DNA from: RGIG464 sp045599585
GTDB taxonomy: Bacteria; Myxococcota_A; Bradymonadia; UBA4248
DNA length: 64,000 nucleotides
Direction of reading: 5' to 3'
Assembly (NCBI GenBank): GCA_045599585.1
Contig: JAZRWH010000088.1
Location: 1-64,000, forward strand
The notes under the pieces are model-generated. The model had not been told where the DNA came from, made no database searches, and was given only the letters and a program-made list of their open reading frames with translations. Below, piece after piece: positions 61,977-64,000 of this stretch (its first letter is position 1; each line of letters begins with the position of its first letter). The position numbers and the translations under genes were made by a program.

Positions 61977-62683
61977 TGAAACGCTTTGTTACGCGCGAAA
62001 CGGATTTGTCTGGTTGGGAAGAAGGTGGGTTGTACGCGCTTCCCAACGATGTTTCTCATCATGCCTGTACTGTGATGCGGCTTGGTCCAGGCGATGAACT
62101 TGAACTTGTTGATGCGGCTCAAAATCTCATCGCAGCGCGGATCCAAAAAAACGGCGACGTTTTATGCTGCACGCATACGACTTGTGCAGTTCATTCCAAA
62201 CGCTTCAAGATTACGTTGGGCGTTGCGCTTTTTAAGTGGCCCCGATTCGAATGGATGCTCGAAAAAGTTACGGAATTGGGGGTATCGCGTATCATTCCAC
62301 TCGATTGCGAACGAAGTGTCATTAAGGTTTCCGATTGGGACAAAAAATCAGATCGACTCGAAAAGATCATGGTCGAAGCTTCGCGTCAATCGTTGAATCC
62401 TTGTCCTCCGATTCTAGAAAAACCGCAGAAACTTACGACGTTTCTTAACGGCATTTCACATACGAATCTCTTCTTTGCGCATTTGGGTGATTATCCATCG
62501 CTGGCTGAATTGCGTCCATCGTTGGAAGGCGATCTTAGTTTTGTCATTGGTCCCGAAGGTGGTTTTTCGCCGAACGAAGTTGAGCTTTTGACTCAGAATG
62601 CCACGCCGATCTCGCTCGGGCCTACGGTGCTGCGAGCGGAAACCGCTGCTATTGCTTGTGCTTGCACACTTTCACTATTTTAA
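61976..62683 (+). CDS. rsmE: 16S rRNA (uracil-1498-N3)-methyltransferase
   Basis: This is a 235-residue SPOUT methyltransferase. N-terminal PUA-like domain (VSHHACTVMRLGPGDELELV), then the knotted domain with RIIPLDCERSV, EASRQSLNPCPPILEKP, SAM-binding GPEGGFSPNEVEL and LGPTVLRAETAA. It methylates U1498 of 16S rRNA. The ATG shares one base with the HtrA stop (61976). Usual length. Confidence 0.96.
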   Translation: MKRFVTRETDLSGWEEGGLYALPNDVSHHACTVMRLGPGDELELVDAAQNLIAARIQKNGDVLCCTHTTCAVHSKRFKITLGVALFKWPRFEWMLEKVTELGVSRIIPLDCERSVIKVSDWDKKSDRLEKIMVEASRQSLNPCPPILEKPQKLTTFLNGISHTNLFFAHLGDYPSLAELRPSLEGDLSFVIGPEGGFSPNEVELLTQNATPISLGPTVLRAETAAIACACTLSLF

Positions 62684-62821
62684 TACTTACCTTTAACCAC
62701 ATCATGCTCTTTTTTCTTGAATGACGTGAAAAAGTACGCTTTAAAGTGATGAGCGTTTATGGCACGCTGATTGCGATTAGAAATCAGACATGCCGTATTT
62801 CCGGCGAAAAAGGAGGCAACC

Positions 62822-63031
62822 ATGATCATTCCTGACTATCTGATTATTGATGAGATCAAGCGTCGAGAAGAAAAAAAGTGGCAGCCTGAAACCCATCAGA
62901 TTCCGCTGTATATTCCAACGCCGCCAGACCCTAGGGAGCCTAACCGCCCCACAACCAACCAGAAACCCGGCATCAAGAAAGAAAATGGAGCGATCGTCAT
63001 CAATCTCTTGACCAATTCGCTTCACATATAA
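62822..63031 (+). CDS. Small conserved-type hypothetical protein
   Basis: This is a 69-residue protein. The start is ATG 62822, with AGGAGG 7 nt upstream (MIIPDYLIIDEIKRREEKKW). It is Pro-rich in the middle (PLYIPTPPDPREPNRP) and ends in a hydrophobic strand (GAIVINLL). I recall similar short proteins with an IPDYLxxDEL start and a Pro-rich centre in other bacteria, without known function. It has its own terminator. Confidence 0.75.
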   Translation: MIIPDYLIIDEIKRREEKKWQPETHQIPLYIPTPPDPREPNRPTTNQKPGIKKENGAIVINLLTNSLHI

Positions 63032-63043
63032 TCTGACCATATC

Positions 63044-63071
63044 TGGCGATCCTTAGGGGTCGCCTTTTTTT
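63044..63071 (+). terminator. Intrinsic terminator
   Basis: GGCGA, a 10-nt loop, TCGCC and T7, following the small gene at 62822-63031. Confidence 0.8.
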
Positions 63072-63147
63072 GTATTTTCAAGCTTTCGCAAAACAGGTTT
63101 TGCGGTGGTTTGATTTGCGAAGTGCCTTTAAACAGGCAAGAGCACGT

Positions 63148-64000
63148 ATGAGCACAGCACCTAAAAGTCTTCGTCTTCACATTGGCATTTTTGGCCGTCG
63201 AAATGTCGGCAAATCTAGTTTACTCAATGGCATTACGCACCAGACTGTTTCGATTGTTTCGTCACAGGCCGGTTCGACAACAGACCCTGTTGAAAAACCT
63301 ATGGAACTTTTGCCGCTGGGCCCCGTTTTGTTTATCGATACGGCTGGTCTGGATGATTGTGGCGTTTTGGGCGAGCTTCGCGTTGAAAGAACACGTAAGA
63401 TTTACGATCGATGTGATTTTGCACTTGTTGTCAGTGATGGCGCATGGGATGTTGACGAAAAGACGATCGCCGAAGAACTCGATTCTCGCAAAGTGCCATG
63501 GATTGCTGTTTTGACAAAATCGGATGAGGTTGATCACACTCAGCTTGAGGCCGATCTTAAGGCTCAGGGCAAAAATGTCGTTGTCCTCACGACGAGCGAC
63601 GACGAGGGCATTGAGACGCTTTCGCAGGCGATCATTAAATATGCGCCCGAAAGCTTTTTAGAAAGTACGCGTATTGTAGGTGATATTTTGCCCGAAAAGG
63701 CGCACGTCGTATTGGTCGTTCCCATCGACAAAGAAGCGCCTAAAGGTCGTTTGATCATGCCGCAAGTCCAGACGATTCGCGATATTCTCGATGCACATTG
63801 CGTCTGTACGGTTTGCCAGGAGCCGCAGTTGGCTGAGGTCTTGGCATCCTTTAAAAAAGCGCCGGATCTTGTTGTAACGGATTCACAGGCTTTTAAGACT
63901 GTTTCGGCGATCGTTCCCGAAAACATTCCACTTACGGGCTTTTCTGTGTTGTTTGCGCGGTTTAAGGGAGATTTGGCGAGCTTTGTAGCGGGGGCTAAAA
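63148..64000 (+). CDS. hydF: [FeFe]-hydrogenase maturation GTPase HydF (partial)
   Basis: The frame is open from ATG 63148 to the right edge (284 codons). The GTPase domain has the P-loop GIFGRRNVGKSS (13-24), switch-I region AGSTTDP, G3 DTAGLDD (64-70) and G4 TKSD (123-126). The following part (VLVVPIDKEAPKGRLIMPQV) matches the HydF dimerisation domain. The 4Fe-4S-binding C-terminal domain should lie partly beyond the window. HydF carries the 2Fe subcluster precursor and delivers it to [FeFe]-hydrogenase with HydE and HydG. Its presence implies hydrogen metabolism under anaerobic conditions. Confidence 0.95.
   Translation, partial: MSTAPKSLRLHIGIFGRRNVGKSSLLNGITHQTVSIVSSQAGSTTDPVEKPMELLPLGPVLFIDTAGLDDCGVLGELRVERTRKIYDRCDFALVVSDGAWDVDEKTIAEELDSRKVPWIAVLTKSDEVDHTQLEADLKAQGKNVVVLTTSDDEGIETLSQAIIKYAPESFLESTRIVGDILPEKAHVVLVVPIDKEAPKGRLIMPQVQTIRDILDAHCVCTVCQEPQLAEVLASFKKAPDLVVTDSQAFKTVSAIVPENIPLTGFSVLFARFKGDLASFVAGAK

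Noticed and set aside
1..64000. tRNA, rRNA or full insertion sequence
   Set aside because: I looked for tRNA T-arm signatures and transposase-like frames on both strands and saw none; tRNAs could still be missed by eye.

Overview
This window looks like a chromosomal segment from a Gram-negative bacterium of the Myxococcota / former Deltaproteobacteria type. The pointers are lipoproteins built from myxobacterial Cys-rich repeats and a fibro-slime domain (18.7-22.3 kb), a MopE/choice-of-anchor-L type lipoprotein (16.4-18.2 kb), a TPR envelope protein with an aromatic C-terminal motif I associate with myxobacterial TPR proteins (39.1-40.8 kb), and a stand-alone sigma-region-4-like protein (45.7-46.2 kb). 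hydF, the [FeFe]-hydrogenase maturation GTPase, runs off the right edge and suggests an anaerobic, hydrogen-metabolising relative. The taxonomy is inference; no 16S or tRNA gene was seen.

Layout. 0-5 kb: a GIDE-like membrane protein, leuS, rpmF and its usual partner DUF177/YceD. 5-9 kb: small lipoprotein with an attenuator-like leader, a PKD protein and a large lipoprotein. 9-16 kb: secG with a Pro/Ala tail, a giant membrane protein with a histidine-kinase-like cytoplasmic ATPase fold and an exported Ig-like region, and a LysE exporter. 16-24.5 kb: three surface lipoproteins, the last split by a frameshift at a TG repeat. 25-31.6 kb: nth, a class III aminotransferase, a short biotin carboxylase-like protein, a DnaA-box cluster and a rhomboid protease. 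31.8-37.7 kb: HEAT/TPR proteins, a CtpA-type protease and a phosphohexomutase. 37.7-39.1 kb: a 1.4-kb gene-poor stretch. 39-48 kb: TPR/OmpA/coiled-coil envelope genes, patatin, a Y-family polymerase, the sigma-4-like regulator and an unknown protein. 48-54 kb: trpB (TrpB2 type) behind a possible Trp-codon leader, acyl-CoA dehydrogenase, lipoprotein and PP2C phosphatase. 54-64 kb: rpsT, prolyl oligopeptidase, a TPR protein, HtrA-rsmE and hydF.

The most unusual property is between the genes. About 25 palindromic elements of two related types lie only in intergenic gaps. Type A is a roughly 30-nt hairpin, often in head-to-tail pairs. Type B is 58-165 nt and adds G5/C5 arms that could switch between two pairings. 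Both share a core stem with one conserved bulged base at the same place (GC[G]TAT opposite ATAGC), and many arms co-vary. No transposase lies in the window. Other candidates worth testing are the Trp leader/attenuator before trpB, the four-strand attenuator before the 5.1-kb lipoprotein, the slippage-prone frameshift at 24.2 kb, the DnaA-box cluster at 29.2 kb and a 318-bp MITE-like element at 38.6-38.9 kb.
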